DNA of 64,000 nt, from assembly GCA_020747065.1 (NCBI GenBank), contig JAGMVK010000005.1, forward strand, positions 1,178,001 through 1,242,000, in the 5' to 3' direction. A program made the position numbers and the translations under genes. Numbering within the stretch: position 1 is the stretch's first letter; each line of letters starts with the position of its first letter. The DNA comes from Cadophora sp. MPI-SDFR-AT-0126 (taxonomy: Eukaryota; Ascomycota; Leotiomycetes; Helotiales; Ploettnerulaceae). Below, piece by piece: positions 24,050 to 36,481 of this stretch. The notes beneath the pieces were generated by a model. It did no database searches. It was given only the letters and a program-made list of their open reading frames with translations, and had not been told where the DNA came from.

Positions 24050-26042
24050 AGCAGGAATCGCTGACACGTCATCCTCCTTATTCTTTCTATGGTATGTTTT
24101 TAGTTGCGGGAGCGTTCTATTTATTGTTGTTTTATTCACGGCTGGGATTCTAACGACTGACGTCCTTTACGAAATTTCTCACTTTACTATTCTAGTACCG
24201 TGTTGGGAGTTGTCGTGGACGATTGATACGAAATGTATGGAGTTGTGTTGTATGATACCACTGAATGTTATGTTACTATTCATGAAAATTGCGATACACA
24301 GGATCTTTTGGCGTGAGATCTGCGAGCGCGCTTTCAAGCCCTCTCACCTTCTCTTTCGAATTTTCAACAAGGCCAAACCCACAACAATTTTCTCTGGCCA
24401 AGTAAACTCCAAAGTTGCAGCTGTCACCAATCGTCAAGACACTTCGGGACGGGCCGTTGGGACCATAGGCAGCATAGGTGACCCCAGACCCGAACCAAGC
24501 TGCCGCTACAGGGCTGTCCAGCCAAGTGTGGGGTAATGCGGGGAAGGTTTTCAGGCATCTCAGCCAACGCAACGACTATCCCTAGAAGGTCCTGGCCAGG
24601 AAAGGAGGAAAGTCACATGAAGCTGAGCTCAGAGTCCCGATATGGAGACAAGTGAGTGGAAATCGTGTCGTGGTGTAGATTAATAAATTGCCTTGTTGTT
24701 CAGATTTCCAGGGTCACTTGGGTTCACAGCACTGAAAATACAGGCTTCGTGAGCCGGAATATTCCTTTGAAGCTGCTGAGAAACAAGACGTTTACTATTG
24801 TGAACATATTGAAGATGATCCTCCTAATGTAATATTCTGCATAGTCGTGCCAGAAGGCGGAGACTGACGATGGTGATGGCTCTGTTCAGATGTGATGTTT
24901 ATCCCTAGCTGCCTACACTCTTTCATATTTTCCACAATTCCTGAAACATGGAGATAAGATCACGGGTTCGAAGTCTTTTGCAGTATCCTAGTCATCATAT
25001 CAGTAAATGCAATGTTTTGGATCGAGTATATCATGTACCAGAAATCGCCGATTCTCCTAGTTGGCCCATTTTGGGGGCGGTCTCGCTCAGCCCCTTGGGT
25101 TTGTTTGGCTCGGGTTCAAGGTACAACACAAGAGTTATGTATTGCTTCACGAAACTGGAGGAACACATAGTCCACAGCAACACATTGGTATCTCTAGTAC
25201 TCTTTGCCTTCATGTGTCTTCCTGCACTGATTTTTTCGAGAACTTCTTCCCTCGACCCTTGTCCACAACATTCATACTTTACGATTTCACGCTTGTCCCT
25301 CCTATGCTTGTTGTAATTGCAGGCCTTCTAGAATCCATACTTGCAATCCAAGCAGAAATATTCTCCGTGTTTTTTATTTATTCTCTCAAGAAGATATACT
25401 GATTGACGAGTACGTTGAAGTTGAAGAGTCTGGTCTGTACCATTTATCAGAGTACGAAATTGCAGATCTAGAGCTGACGACGACTTAAATCCAAATAGAA
25501 GTGGAGGTGGAGGTGGGCATGTGGAAGTTTTGTCTCGCAATTATCGACTTGGAAGTCGGGGCCTCCTCCTTTCTATCATCATTCTCGGTTTCTCCCGATC
25601 ATTTCATTCCATTTCAACGGATCAACAACCAGTACCATTTCCTCAAACGACACTTCAAACCACCGACGATAGGTACATGTCCTACGCCAGTAGGATCAGC
25701 ACCAGAAACTAAGGAGAGGCTTTGATTGATATTGGTGGGACAGGCCAGAGTGCTAAGCGAGGATTTGATGGAGAAAGTCAACATACTCTCCACGCGAGAT
25801 CCCAGCATTTAGATTCTTGCAATTCTTATTCTGATTTGATTCGTGTTTCTATCCATTATGTAGCCAGTATCTATATATGCCTGGGATACTCAATTACCAA
25901 CGCACCTGCATCTTTCTAAATATACCTATGCAACCTACTCAATCCGTATATTTTTGCCATGCCGATACCCAACGCCAGGATCGCTCAAACGCTCAAATGT
26001 ATACCTGTGTATCCAATCCAAGACCTATTACCTACTATTCGC
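24050..26042. other. Convergent intergenic region
   Basis: Two kilobases between the 3-prime ends of the Myb-like/ankyrin and lipase genes. Frames of 108-122 codons (24210-24536, 24948-25316, 25061-25402) lack domains. A GGTTCGAA-like B-box word near 24965 has no matching A box, so no tRNA is called. Confidence 0.5.
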
Positions 26043-28277
26043 TCACTCGCTGCGACTATCACTGCTGCTCTGACTCTCCTCTTCCTGTTCTTCTGCACCA
26101 TCGGCACCATTCACAACCTGATCTCTCGGCTCGAACTTCGGATCCTTCCAAGCATCAATATCGTCGCACCCCTGCGGTACCCGAACTTTGTCTCTAACGT
26201 CGCACGTCTTCCAAAGAACCTCTTTGAGCTCCTTCCCGACCTTCTCGATACAATCCATCGCCCAGATGACGTCAAGATGCTCGTATTCTTCGATCACATT
26301 ACTGTGCACGACTCTGACATGCGGTTCTCTGCCTCTTTCAAAACGTCTCAACAACCGGCGCCCGTCGACGAGGTCATCCGATCCAGTGACCCACAGCGCG
26401 AAAGGCGGCACTTGCTCATTGTACCATGCAGTGGACCCCTTGGGTCTCCTCGCATGATTTTTCCTAACCTCATGACTGCGATGGAAATGCGACGGTCGAT
26501 CAGCAGGTTGGGAAGATTCACCCTGCTGTTCCGATCTGTTGTAATAGTCCTCCATCTCATCCTCTGCATCTTCAGCATGTCCCTCCTCACGAGTAGCCAG
26601 TATGCATTTCTGTTTAGCGAAACACTCTCTTCCGAGCCACCAGCGCATCGATTCCGCAGAGACATAAACAGGCGCGAATTGGAAGCATCGGTCTCGGAGG
26701 CCACGATCCCACCGCTCGTCGCTCCAATTGAAGAGGAAATGGAAGACTACGTAGCCCATGGCACCGAAGAGCTTACCGGGGATAATGCGGTGCATAGTCA
26801 TCATGATGGGGATGAAGGCATGAATCCCGAAGATGATGCGGAAGAAGGCTGGGGAGATGAGACGCATGAATTTGAAGTAGGCTTTGCCTATTAAGGGACC
26901 AGCATACGCTGCTGGTGCGAGTGCGCAGAAAACGGTCAATTTCTCGCCTAGATCTGGACGTTGCTCTTTCGCGAGAGCGACGAGTGTCTGCGTCGTACCT
27001 TGGGAATGGGCTATTAGGCCGAGCTTTTCGAAGCCTGTCTCTGAGAGGACTCGAGATATGAGTGCGGGCAGGTCCAGTACTCCCATTTGGCGGATGTTCC
27101 AGGCCCACATTCTGGGGTCGGAGGTAGACAGTAGGGTATGATTGGGGTGAAAGCCACAGCGATTGTTCCCGAGCCATACGTCGTACCCGGACTTACAGAG
27201 GTAGAACGCCAATGATCGGTCATCGTTTGTGCAATATGCTCCCGATGACTGCAGAAGACCATGCATCATGAGAATGGGGAACTTGGGCTTCTGGGTTTGC
27301 GATGGGCGAGAGGGACCAGCCCCAGTGAAAATATCCGGACCCCGAGCTGCTCGTTTGGCATCGGACAGAGGCGTGAATTCTAGTGGGTTGTATATATGCC
27401 ACAGCTCAATGATGAAGCCGTCTTCAGTCTGCACTTTGAATTTCTCCATGTCGAGTCCAACTCGTCTCGCATAGTAACCCACGTCGCAAACAAGTGGATC
27501 CGGACCCCCTTCCGTAGGTATGAATTCTTCATGACTACCTTCGATATTGTCCTCGACCTTTGTTGCCGAACTTCTCCTCGAACGCTTTTTCTTCTTCTTC
27601 CAAGCTGTATCTTCATCCATCCTTACTTTCTTTAATCGCTTCTCTTCTTCGTGGAAAGGTCGCCTAGCATCGGGATTTCGAAATGTCAGGCGTATCCAAA
27701 TATGGACGAACATTGGCTGTAGACTTGTAAAAGCTGCACCAAGCACGATTGTGGCCAAAAAGCAGCCTGAGAGGAAGAATGCTGAAACTCGAAATATCAG
27801 GCACTGCAGGTCTCGTCTAAAAGACGAAGGTCCATATAGTGGCAGCGGTGGGAAAAGGGGATTCGTTCTTGAAGGGGGCATTGCTCGTCGCAGAGACCCC
27901 TCTCCCGTCTTCTGTACTCTCCCGTGCGGGGGAGAATCCGGCCGTCTTCTATTGTCTGATTCAGATTTCTCGGAGAATGCACCCGATTGTATTGTATCCG
28001 CTGAATCTCCTGCTACAAATGCTTTCAATTGATTGAGTTTGTCTGCCTCTGCCAGAGGGACGCCAGGCAAGCGTCCTCCATCTCCTGTGACTATGATTGG
28101 ATCTTGCGGGGTGATGTAATGGGCGTGGATCGCGGTATTGGCTCCATCGATGTCTTCTCCCGAAGAAGTGAGGGATAGCTTTTCAGCCTGGTGAGCATAT
28201 TTGATGGCCGTGGTAGAAAGCACAGCAGCATCGGCTCCAGTTGGTGTTGTGTCTGTGCTACTGCCCATCGTTGGCAT
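26043..28277 (-). CDS. Membrane-anchored acid-lipase-type hydrolase (steryl ester/triacylglycerol lipase family)
   Basis: A single exon from ATG 28277 encodes 744 residues. A disordered N-terminus precedes a transmembrane helix (about 158-184, AFFLSGCFLATIVLGAAFTS). The ab-hydrolase-associated lipase region follows (EKFKVQTEDGFIIELWHI), then PILMMHGLLQSSG, the nucleophile elbow AHSQGT (Ser near 425), a late acid in VTGSDDLVDG and the catalytic His in EYEHLDVIWA. This is the order of lysosomal acid lipase and yeast Tgl1/Yeh1/Yeh2, which hydrolyse sterol esters or triacylglycerol at lipid droplets or membranes; the role here is inferred from family. The frame extends eight codons upstream only through a TTG. 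Codons for about residues 116-140 are duplicated at 18121-18193. Confidence 0.9.
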   Translation of the reverse strand: MPTMGSSTDTTPTGADAAVLSTTAIKYAHQAEKLSLTSSGEDIDGANTAIHAHYITPQDPIIVTGDGGRLPGVPLAEADKLNQLKAFVAGDSADTIQSGAFSEKSESDNRRRPDSPPHGRVQKTGEGSLRRAMPPSRTNPLFPPLPLYGPSSFRRDLQCLIFRVSAFFLSGCFLATIVLGAAFTSLQPMFVHIWIRLTFRNPDARRPFHEEEKRLKKVRMDEDTAWKKKKKRSRRSSATKVEDNIEGSHEEFIPTEGGPDPLVCDVGYYARRVGLDMEKFKVQTEDGFIIELWHIYNPLEFTPLSDAKRAARGPDIFTGAGPSRPSQTQKPKFPILMMHGLLQSSGAYCTNDDRSLAFYLCKSGYDVWLGNNRCGFHPNHTLLSTSDPRMWAWNIRQMGVLDLPALISRVLSETGFEKLGLIAHSQGTTQTLVALAKEQRPDLGEKLTVFCALAPAAYAGPLIGKAYFKFMRLISPAFFRIIFGIHAFIPIMMTMHRIIPGKLFGAMGYVVFHFLFNWSDERWDRGLRDRCFQFAPVYVSAESMRWWLGRECFAKQKCILATREEGHAEDAEDEMEDYYNRSEQQGESSQPADRPSHFHRSHEVRKNHARRPKGSTAWYNEQVPPFALWVTGSDDLVDGRRLLRRFERGREPHVRVVHSNVIEEYEHLDVIWAMDCIEKVGKELKEVLWKTCDVRDKVRVPQGCDDIDAWKDPKFEPRDQVVNGADGAEEQEEESQSSSDSRSE
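27859..27931 (-). repeat. Source-like copy of the 73-base dispersed segment
   Basis: In-frame part of the lipase gene, encoding RVQKTGEGSLRRAMPPSRTN; 68 of 73 bases match 18121-18193 in inverted chromosomal orientation but in the same sense relative to each gene. Confidence 0.85.
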
Positions 28278-30216
28278 GTCGTCTCGAGCCGTTATCGCCA
28301 ATGCAACGAAGTGGGGATATTTAACATGACAGCAGACTCAATTGTGGAGGAATTGTTTGGTATACCGCGCAGAATTATTAGCACAATGATTTAAGGAAAT
28401 TAAAGGAAAGAAGAAGGAGTGGTGTGAGGATTGTCGTCGACGGCTTGCCATGGCGATGCATGAAGAAAGTTGGAATTGCCGTCTGGATAGCCTTGCACTT
28501 GCTGGGCTTCGCATCCAGGCGGTGGCAAGCCCGCTTTTTGTTCGGCCCGCCTGTCAATTGGCGCAAAACGGGTTTAAAGGATGCTATCCAAGCTATTCTA
28601 CTGGTTATAAATGTCCTCCCTCAATCTCCCAGGAATGAACAGGAGGAAGCGTAATTTCGATTGGCATGTGAAAGCTGCAGGGCGGGATCATGAGTATCGT
28701 TTTCCACTCATTGACGTCGAGATCAGCGTGAGGCTGAGTATGTGCATGACTTGTAATTGAAGCTGATATCGGGTGTAGATATAGATAGATTTATGTAACG
28801 CAATCGAATGAGGACATTAGTTATAGTTGCCAACGGGTAATGAAAAGAAGCAATTCGTAACATTGAAAGTTGACAGCGGCTGGTGACTCCTGAATTGAAG
28901 CCAATGACATCATCTGTGAACGACGCTAAAGACAGCCAGCCTCACGGGGCCCTGCGACCGCACGAAGCAAAGCTGGATAGAATGCGTCGCATGGCGAAGG
29001 ATTGTTATCAAGAAAACAGCAATACATAAGTAACTGTACAAACTCTGACTGGAAATTCAAAAACGCAGTTTGAAATTCTTAGAAAAGTGATATAACATTT
29101 CTTGGGGAACGACTTCTGCTTGAGCACTCGACTTCCAGATACACGAGAACCTGAGAAGCGAAATCAATTCAGTCTACCTCTGTAGTCATATGTAGACTTC
29201 CATGTTCAAATCGAAAAACTTCTGCTCGTGCTGATAGCCCAGATACCCACGATCTATTATGCGACGCACATGAACACCAAACAAACTGCTGAAAACTAAT
29301 AACTGCAGACTTGCTGTTCCAAATTTCTCAATTTATCCAATTGATCGGACCAGTCTCTGGCTTGTCGCAAATATCCCAAGATTGAGCCACCTCAGTATTC
29401 GCATGTCAGGGAGTCCTTTTACACAATCACGGTACTCTGACCCAGATGTCCGACGCTGAATTCCCCCGGACGACTCACGCCCACAACACTAACCTCTTCA
29501 TGATCCAGACTTGAAAACTAGAAAAGAATTCAAGGCTGCCCCCAAAAGTATTGGAAGTTTCGATGTTGTAAACCAAATCGCCTATCGAGATCTGCTGGTG
29601 CGACTCCGAACTAGTCCTCTCTGGGATTGAGTGTTGTGAAACAAAAATCTGGGGATGGTCGAGGAGTTCGAAAACACCTGCGATGTGCAACAAAAAGTTC
29701 TGCGACGGAAGAACGTGATACTTGAAGCGAGCCTGGCAACGACCACTAGTGTTTGTATCTGTACACTATTGCAGCGTAAATTAAGCTTCAAGCGCTCTAA
29801 TTAACAGCTCCGACTCCAATCAATCAAGGCAGACTGGCTTTCTCGATGTCTATAAATGATTGCTCATCATTTGGACTTTTTTCTTGAAGCATCAGGTGTT
29901 ATCGAAAGCGCCTATCCGCATCTGGCCTTAGCGTCGAATCTCTCAAAGCCTCGGCTGAATTGATGGTGGGTGCCGACACCTCGTTATTGATCTCGAGAGC
30001 GAGTTGCCTGTGCCGTTATTGACAAAATTCTATGTCCCAATACTCCGGTCACCTGGAAATAAAACCAGGTCGTCGAGTTCTATCTTTATTTATTTAGTTT
30101 CGGTCGCAATTCCTCCTCCCGAAACATGTCCGGAGCATGATCTAACCGACAATTCGAGCTCCTCTACGCGAACATCGCCCATCAACGCGACTGTGACATA
30201 TTCAGCACACAGAGTC
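28278..30216. other. Divergent intergenic region
   Basis: About 1.9 kb between the divergent lipase and PEX6 genes. The frames are under 80 codons, except one that runs into the PEX6 start and is taken as its leader. No repeats or RNA genes recognised. Confidence 0.5.
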
Positions 30217-33200
30217 ATGGCAGAGCGGATACCGATATCACATAGTCGGAAGCGGAAAAGGAGGCGACAGGATAAGTCCGCGATATCTGCAAGACTGGTG
30301 TTGGATGATCATGTGAAGGGGGATGTTGGAATCCTTTCAGAGGATCTATTCGCAGATTTATTTCCTGCTCTTGCTCAGGGTTAGATGAGATATTGGTCTT
30401 TGAAGACAAAACACTGATCTTTATGTATAGCACTCGAAAATGGCAACGGCGCTTCTGATACCCCGGAATTCCATCATATCGCAATCTCTCCTTGGGGACC
30501 GTCAACATCTGTCGAAGATTCCACCTGGACAGTTGTCCCCGTTAGGCCTTCGAGCGCTCTTGCACATTCGACTGTACAATTCTCGCCTTCGTCGTTAGCC
30601 CTACAAAGCTTTGCAGAGGCTCTGCAGAAAGTTGCCCCGTCAAAAATATCAAGTCATAGCCGGAGTGGGATCGAAATAAGGGTCCTCGATGTAATACCGC
30701 TCCAGCTAGAAACGGTCTTTGTGACTATAGAGGCACAGTTGGCAAGAAGACTGGAGAATGGCGAAGGGACTTTTCATGGGGAGCATACAAAGATGAATGG
30801 ACTGCCAAACGGGAAGGCAATCGCAAAAATACCCGAAGATCGCCTGACAGCCGCAATCCGAGAATCATTAAGTGCACTAAAAGTTGTTCATACCGGTGAT
30901 TTCTTCTCCCTACCTCTTCCGCCACATCCAATCACCCATGTACCGCCACCGCCCGCCAAAGTTACGCTCTCGGAACCTGTTGGACAAGGAGTTCTGTCTG
31001 CGCAGACGAGGATTATCATCACGCAAACTGGGCACCATGCTAAGAGCGTGCGCAAATCACAGCCATTACCTGTCAACCGTGTTTTGAATGGAGTTGCGGA
31101 GGACGACGAAGATACCTCAAATGATCAATTTTATTCCGCAGCCGAGGACCGGTATAAGACTGATACGGCAGTAGACGATGAGCATACAGAAACGGAAACA
31201 GAGACCGAGCTTTCAGATGCTGACAATGATGATCTCTCTGATGACTCCATGGATGACCTGATTTCCCTCCAGGCGCCCTCACTTCCAGCACACAACGCAA
31301 GTGGAATATCAACTATGCAGGCAGGCACTCCCATGACCCTCGGCCGCGGCCGCAAGACAGATGGAATCAGTACCCCTGGTTCGGTGTTTTCTTCATTTAC
31401 CGCGACCACTGCTCGGGCTGGTGGCCAACGAGGAAGACTGTTCAAGGCACAAGGACTTGTGAAGCCTCTCGCAGAAGAGACACTTCATCCGAAGCCAAAC
31501 AACGAGGACGACGAGGAGGCCAGGATATATGTCGACATAAATTCCTTGACAAAGATTGGCTGCTTTTCGGGAGATTGGGTACGATTGGAGGCTGCACCGG
31601 AACCTCCGCAGCAAGGCACCGGCCTGTGGGGACTGGGGAGTTTCGGCGCTCCCGAGCAAGAAGATCCTATGTGGCGACCAGTGAAGGTTTTTGGCCTGCC
31701 TGAAAGTTACTCCCATCGTCCAGTGACGAAGATACCTACCAGCAAGCAGGACGGACGACGTTTGTCATTTTTTGAATCTCAAGTTCAGAAGCCATCTAGC
31801 CCTACGGTCTATCTTTCTCCCATCCTTCTTGCCAACATGGAGAATACGCCTTATTGCAGGCTTTCTCCACTGAAACGGGCTCAACTACCTATGAGGGCCC
31901 CTCTACCCAAGATCACTGGTTCATCTCGCCCTCCATTTGCACGAGAACTTACTCTTCTTAAAATCAGCACGCCGTTCTCAACAGAACGCACTTTGCAAAA
32001 TGCATTGTTCTCCGGTCTGAAGCGCCATTTCACCAGTCGCACTCGAATCGTCCAGAAAGGTGATCTCTTGGCAATTCCAATCGATGAAGATCTCGGCCGT
32101 ACCTTGTATCAGCCGGCCACGAACGAGGATTTAGAGATTGACGATCTTTTATCGAGTACTGTCCTCGATGATCCTCGACCTGCGAAGCCGGCAAAGGCAA
32201 CAGGTGTTGCGTGGTTCAAAGTCGGCTATATCGGCGCTGCAAAAGATAATCCCGAATCCAGTGAAGAGGAAGACATCTGGGGTGGAGTTGCATCTATAGA
32301 CGTATCGTCAACACACATGATGCAATCTGGAAGCGAAAATAGCCGGTTACCAGCGACGATGGAAAACTCTTGGGAGTACTATCTAGGATTAAAATCCTTG
32401 TCGAAATCGGAAACGGAGATGACTTCCATGCCAGAGCCTAGACGACATCATATATCAGCCCTTCAACGCCGGTTGAGAGAGTTGATAGCAGCAGCCACTA
32501 GTCCGCGAGCCATCCATCTAAAGTTGCAGCCACTTGCTATCCTTCTGGTATCTACTCAAAGGAACATTGGTAAAGCCGCAACGTCAAAACGTGCATGTTC
32601 TGATATCGGACTACACACTTTTACCATCGACGCTTATGATATTGTAAGTGAAGGCAGCGCTGGGAGCGATGTCAAGTCAGCTGGACTTTTGGAAGCTCGT
32701 GCTGAGCGAGCAATGACTTGTGGCCCAGAGTATTGCGCGCTGCTGATTAGACATATTGAGGCTTTGACTGCGGATAGGATGATCACTGCCCTCAAAGAAA
32801 TATTAGCCGGGTCAAGAGTCTTGATAGCGACTACTACCGAGGTTGATAAAGTCCCAGATGGCGTTCGAGGTCTCTTTACTCATGAGCTAGAGATGACTGC
32901 GCCCGATGAATGGGAGAGAGAAGGCATTTTGAGAAGCATCATAGATGACCAGCCAGTCGCTCTTGCTCCTGATGTCGACCTCAGTGGAGTTGCGGTCAAG
33001 ACTGCCGCACTTGTTGCGGGTGATCTGGTCGATGTTGTCGACAGAGCTCTCGTGGCTCGAAATTCCCGAATTGAGGCCCTCGCTTCTGCGTCCTCTGATC
33101 CAGACAATTCCGTCACAGTACGGGATGTTCTGATAGCAGGTGGTCCCGCCGGACGGTGTCTTACGAAAGCAGACTTCGATCTTGCAGTCGAAGCAGCTCG

Positions 33201-34561
33201 CAAGAATTTTGCGGATGCAATCGGTGCCCCTAAGATCCCCAACGTCAGTTGGGACGATGTTGGAGGCTTGACAAACGTCAAGGATGCTGTCATGGAGACT
33301 ATTCAGTTGCCGCTCGAACGGCCCGAACTGTTTGCCAAAGGTATGAAGAAACGGTCTGGAATATTGTTCTATGGACCGCCTGGAACCGGCAAGACTTTGC
33401 TTGCGAAGGCTATTGCTACAGAATTTAGTCTCAACTTTTTCAGCGTCAAAGGTCCGGAATTGCTGAATATGTACATTGGAGAGTCCGAAGCCAATGTCCG
33501 CCGCGTTTTCCAGCGTGCCAGAGATGCACGTCCTTGCGTCGTCTTTTTCGATGAGCTGGATTCTGTGGCACCCAAGAGAGGGAACCAGGGCGACAGTGGT
33601 GGAGTCATGGACCGAATCGTTTCTCAATTATTGGCCGAGCTTGATGGTATGTCTGATGGTGAGGATGGAGGAGGAGGTGTCTTTGTCATTGGTGCTACGA
33701 ATCGACCGGATCTGCTTGATGCTGCCTTACTCCGACCTGGGCGATTCGACAAAATGCTTTACTTGGGAGTCAGCGATACCCATGATAAGCAGCTGACCAT
33801 TATGGAGGCACTGACAAGAAAGTAAGTGTACCATCGAAGCATATTGTAAGACAAAACTAATAAATTACAGATTCACACTCCATCCCAGCCTCTCACTACC
33901 ACGCGTTGCATCTCGCCTCCCTTTCACCTACACCGGAGCCGATTTCTATGCCCTATGCTCGGACGCCATGCTCAAAGCCGTAACTCGCCAAGCTTCGTTG
34001 GTCGATTCCAAAATCGCACAAATCAACAATGCCAATGCCTCATCGGGTCGATCCAAGATCTCCACGGCATACTTCTTCGATCACTACGCTACTAAAGAAG
34101 ACGTGGCTGTCATGGTGACAGAAGAAGATTTCGTCAATGCTGAGAAAGAACTGGTGCCCAGCGTCAGCGCGAAGGAACTAGAGCATTATGGTATGGTGCG
34201 AGCACAATTCGAGAAGGTCGAAGATAAGGATAAAGAAAAGAGCAATGGCCATGTTGACAAGGTCAAGGGGAAAGCCATTGATGGTGTCCCAGACTGGCAG
34301 AAGAGTAACGGAGCCGAAGCGGGAGACGAGTCCCACCGACCACGCAGTAATGGGAAAGGTAAAGGCAAAGAGAAGGTTGCTGAAAGGAAAGGGAAGGGCA
34401 AAGAAAAGGCGGTGGGCAGCTGGGACGATAGTGAGGGAGATGAGGATCAAGAATTCTTCGATGAGAAGGTCAATGGGTTTTCTGGGAAAGGCAAAGGTAA
34501 GGGCAAGGCTGTTGATATGGGGTTTCGGGACGGAGAGGATGATGACGAGGGCCTGTATTGA
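30217..34561 (+). CDS. PEX6: Peroxisome biogenesis AAA-ATPase Pex6
   Basis: Exons 30217-30379, 30431-33821 and 33871-34561 encode 1414 residues, matching filamentous-fungal Pex6. The second AAA domain is canonical: GPPGTGKT Walker A near 1035, the Pex6 signature NMYIGESEANVRRVFQRARDA, Walker B VVFFDELDS near 1092, and GATNRPDLLD with arginine fingers at LLRPGRFDK. The first AAA domain (from about 750) has no intact Walker A (STQRNIGKAA), as usual for Pex6. With Pex1 it forms the hexamer, tethered to the peroxisome by Pex26/Pex15, that extracts the import receptor Pex5. The C-terminal 100 residues are an unusual Lys/Gly/Glu tract with repeated GKGK units. The start MAERIPISHSRKRKRRRQ gives a basic N-terminus; it follows a stop-free leader. 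Confidence 0.95.
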
Positions 34562-34976
34562 TCGACTTACCGGCTGATCTTATCTACACGAGGAATCATG
34601 TGATTGTGGCATAGTTGTATGTACCTAAGGCGGTAGGCGCATTAGTCTTTCAAAAGCGACATCATAGCATCTCAATCTCAATCTAAATATTAGCTTCGAA
34701 AAGCTCTGTGATCCGTATGGAATTTGTACCCTTTTCCCTTGCTGATGTTAGGCAACATTCAGACAGTCGCCTGATTGTGACCCTGTTGGTCCATGACCAA
34801 GAAACTTGTCAGTCTTGGATTTTGTTGGTACCTTCCTAAAACAGGCTGACCAATATGCACTGTTTCATTGATGCAGGAGCATCGAAGGTATTTCATACTT
34901 CTCTGCATATTCACTTCATCCTCGGAATAGATTATCGCAATCACATACCCGAGAGTTCTCATAAGCAGATAATGCC

Positions 34977-36041
34977 ATGTTGCCTATTCAAGATTACTTC
35001 ACCTCAGATTCAGAATGGGAGGCATATGCCACGAAAAATGGCCAACCACTACCGTCCAATAACACTGACCCAGCATCCTCGGAGCCAATCGAGCCATTAA
35101 AACTCGATATAAAACAAGCCCGAGTCGCCCAAGCTCAGGACGATATCGAATGGGCCGCGATACATCCTCCAGACTCAGTTGGATACAAAGCAATTCTGAC
35201 CACAACCAAGGTTCGCGACGGAGCCGACATCAGCGTGCGGATCACTTATCCGACTGCTTCTCGTCTACATCAAAGTAATGTCACAACTCCGCTGCCAGTA
35301 ATTTTCGTCACCCATGGAGGTGGATGAATGCAAGGAACTCATCTTTCAGAGGAGGCGTGGCTTTTATGGCATCTTTATGAGCATTTCGAGCTCGTAGTCG
35401 TCAGTGTGGAGTACCGACTGGCTCCTGGGCACAAATTTCCGGTGTGGATCGAAGATTCCTGGGACGTCCTCGAGACGCTCTTTTCGTCGAAGAATCCCGT
35501 ATTGTCTGGCCTCGACATTGAGCTCGATCTTACGAGGGTTTTCCTGGCAGGCTCTTCTTCAGGCGCAGGAATCAGCGCTGTACTCTCTCAGTTGTGTCGT
35601 GACAAAGGTATATCAATCTCGGGGGTCATTCTCAATGTTCCTGTGGTGTGCGACTACCGTCACTTCCCAGCTAAATATGCAGCCAAAGGCCATATCAGCT
35701 CCTATAGGCAGGCTGTCGAGACATACAGCTCTGGTGCTATGGTCATGGTTTGGAATACGACCCAGCCATCCGAATCCTCTGGGACTGATCCGATAGCTTC
35801 GCCGCTGCTCGGTGACTTAACAAATCTTCCACGACACGTGGTCTTTGTGGCCGGTCAAGATGCGCTCCATGATGAAGGAATTGCATATGCGGCGAAGTTG
35901 AAAGAAGCAGGAGTGCCGGTCAAGATCGAAGTCTTCAAAGGGGTCCCTCATCATTTCGCTCAAATCCCTGAATTGACTGTGACGACTCGCTTTCAGAAGA
36001 GCTTCCGAGAAACCTTGGAGGAATGGCTGAAGCCAGAATAA
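34977..36041 (+). pseudogene. HSL-family alpha/beta hydrolase interrupted by one in-frame TGA
   Basis: One frame from ATG 34977 to TAA 36041 is broken only by TGA at 35325-35327. The stop falls exactly where the hormone-sensitive-lipase family has the Trp of HGGGW: the sequence reads VTHGGG-stop-MQGTHLSEE. Everything else is intact: VVSVEYRLAPGHKFP, nucleophile motif GSSSGA, acid in VAGQDALHDEG and His in VPHHFA. An intact copy would have 354 residues and act on short-chain esters. Removing the stop as an intron would need a 15-base intron, which is too short. A recent nonsense mutation (TGG to TGA), a sequencing error or stop readthrough are the options. The neighbour downstream is also damaged. 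Confidence 0.8.
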
Positions 36042-36481
36042 GATCTAGCCCACATGTTTCCAACAATCGTATTGTTTTATACACTGGTCGAAGGACTGAT
36101 TATATGTTGGTCTTAAAGACGTTCCAGACGATCCACATGCCTTCGAATGGCGTTCGTAAACCTAGAATTTCCATTGACGCTATCCTTCTTCCTTTTTTTA
36201 TATATGGAAGGCTGCTGACTTACGACAAAAAGAAGATCTTGAATGAAGAGCCTTGAAATTTGGAAACACCCTGGTCCCAAATTGCCAGCCCCTGCGATTC
36301 TCGTTAGATCGAACCAATTATCAGCAGCGCACCACCGCACCTGAAAGGGGCTTGAATGCGTCAATCAATACTAGATAGGCGGTACATTTCGGCCGAGAAC
36401 ATGGTACTTTATTTAAATAACAAGCCAGGTCAGCCTAGATATCAACTTTCCATCTGCCTCTACTGTAAAAATTCCATCGCG

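Noticed and set aside
24950..24990. Possible tRNA from a GGTTCGAA word
   Set aside because: No A box, no acceptor or anticodon stem pairing around it.
25959..26894. 311-codon plus-strand frame
   Set aside because: Lies over the lipase coding strand in antisense; composition is the mirror of the lipase codons and no domain is present.
30004..30216. N-terminal extension of Pex6 upstream of 30217
   Set aside because: The open leader has an unconserved, hydrophobic composition and depends on a distant ATG; MAERIPISHSRKRKRRRQ is the more likely start.
32887..33627. 246-codon minus-strand frame
   Set aside because: Antisense to the Pex6 AAA core, which is unmistakable on the plus strand.
35321..35335. 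Tiny intron removing the TGA from the HSL-type hydrolase
   Set aside because: A GT and an AG flank the stop but would make a 15-base intron, below any plausible spliceosomal size.
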